Assembly (NCBI GenBank): GCA_963635575.1
Contig: CAVHFU010000027.1
Coordinates: forward strand, 1 to 20,466
DNA: 20,466 nucleotides
From: RGIG9151 sp963635575
GTDB lineage: Bacteria > Bacillota > Clostridia > TANB77 > RGIG9151
Direction: 5' to 3'
Part shown: one piece after another, positions 20,418-20,466 of the stretch
How the letters are laid out: each line of letters starts with the position of its first letter
How positions within the stretch are numbered: the first letter of the stretch is position 1
Notes under the pieces: model-generated
The model's database searches: none
Told to the model about the DNA's origin: nothing
Seen by the model: only the letters and a program-made list of their open reading frames with translations
Position numbers and translations under genes: made by a program

Positions 20418-20466
20418 ATGTTTGCTTATTTGAAGGGAATTCTTGCAGTTAAGAAGAATGATACTG
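20418..20466 (+). CDS. ruvA: Holliday junction branch migration protein RuvA (N-terminus only)
   Basis: Only the first 16 codons lie in the window (MFAYLKGILAVKKNDT). The opening MFAYLKG is typical of RuvA, whose first beta strand belongs to the OB fold that binds Holliday junctions. AGAAGGAG at 20403-20410 supports the start. The gene runs off the right edge, and ruvB would be expected next. A uvrC gene upstream adds a DNA-repair context, but the TPM-lemA pair lies between. The call rests on a short stretch. Confidence 0.7.
   Translation, partial: MFAYLKGILAVKKNDT

Overview
The window looks like chromosome of a motile, low-GC Gram-positive bacterium of the Bacillota, most likely class Clostridia. 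The evidence is AT-rich coding sequence, strong AGGAGG ribosome binding sites, sigma-A promoters (TTGACA-17-TATAAT type), a threonyl T-box leader, and the gene order mbl-flhO-flhP, which is also known from Bacillus. No phage, transposase or CRISPR array is visible.

Layout. 90-939: a small XRE regulator and a PilZ protein. 1013-9133: a promoter, a cyclic-di-GMP-I (GEMM-I) riboswitch with its own terminator, and a two-gene operon. The operon encodes two secreted proteins: a Cys/His-rich protein of 715 aa, and a 1900-aa protein with an FGE/SUMF-like N-terminal region, Ig/Flg_new-type modules, seven tandem InlB-type repeats and a DnaJ-like cysteine tail. 9146-9184: a bidirectional terminator shared with a convergent gene for a membrane-anchored phosphodiester glycosidase (NAGPA family). 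10627-14117: mbl, then a near-perfect SigD promoter and flhO, flhP, a FlgJ-type rod protein and a second PilZ protein. 14123-14373: an intergenic island that reads as a type I toxin-antitoxin locus. 14407-16597: T-box leader and thrS. 16598-16820: nested inverted repeats. 16833-20073: uvrC, then a TPM-domain gene and lemA. 20095-20313: a fold-back (MITE-like) element. 20418-end: the start of ruvA.

Two themes join these parts. First, c-di-GMP: two PilZ proteins, one riboswitch, large surface proteins and SigD-driven flagellar genes fit a switch between motile and attached life. Second, the gap between pilZ and thrS holds the best candidate for something undescribed. A 20-aa hydrophobic peptide is encoded on the minus strand behind a strong, hairpin-masked ribosome binding site. 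It faces a ~84-nt plus-strand RNA with its own strong promoter. The two transcripts converge on one bidirectional terminator, and the small RNA carries a diverged antisense copy of the toxin start region. This is the architecture of the Fst/par family, with a peptide I do not recognise.

All assignments come from reading the sequence; no database search was run.
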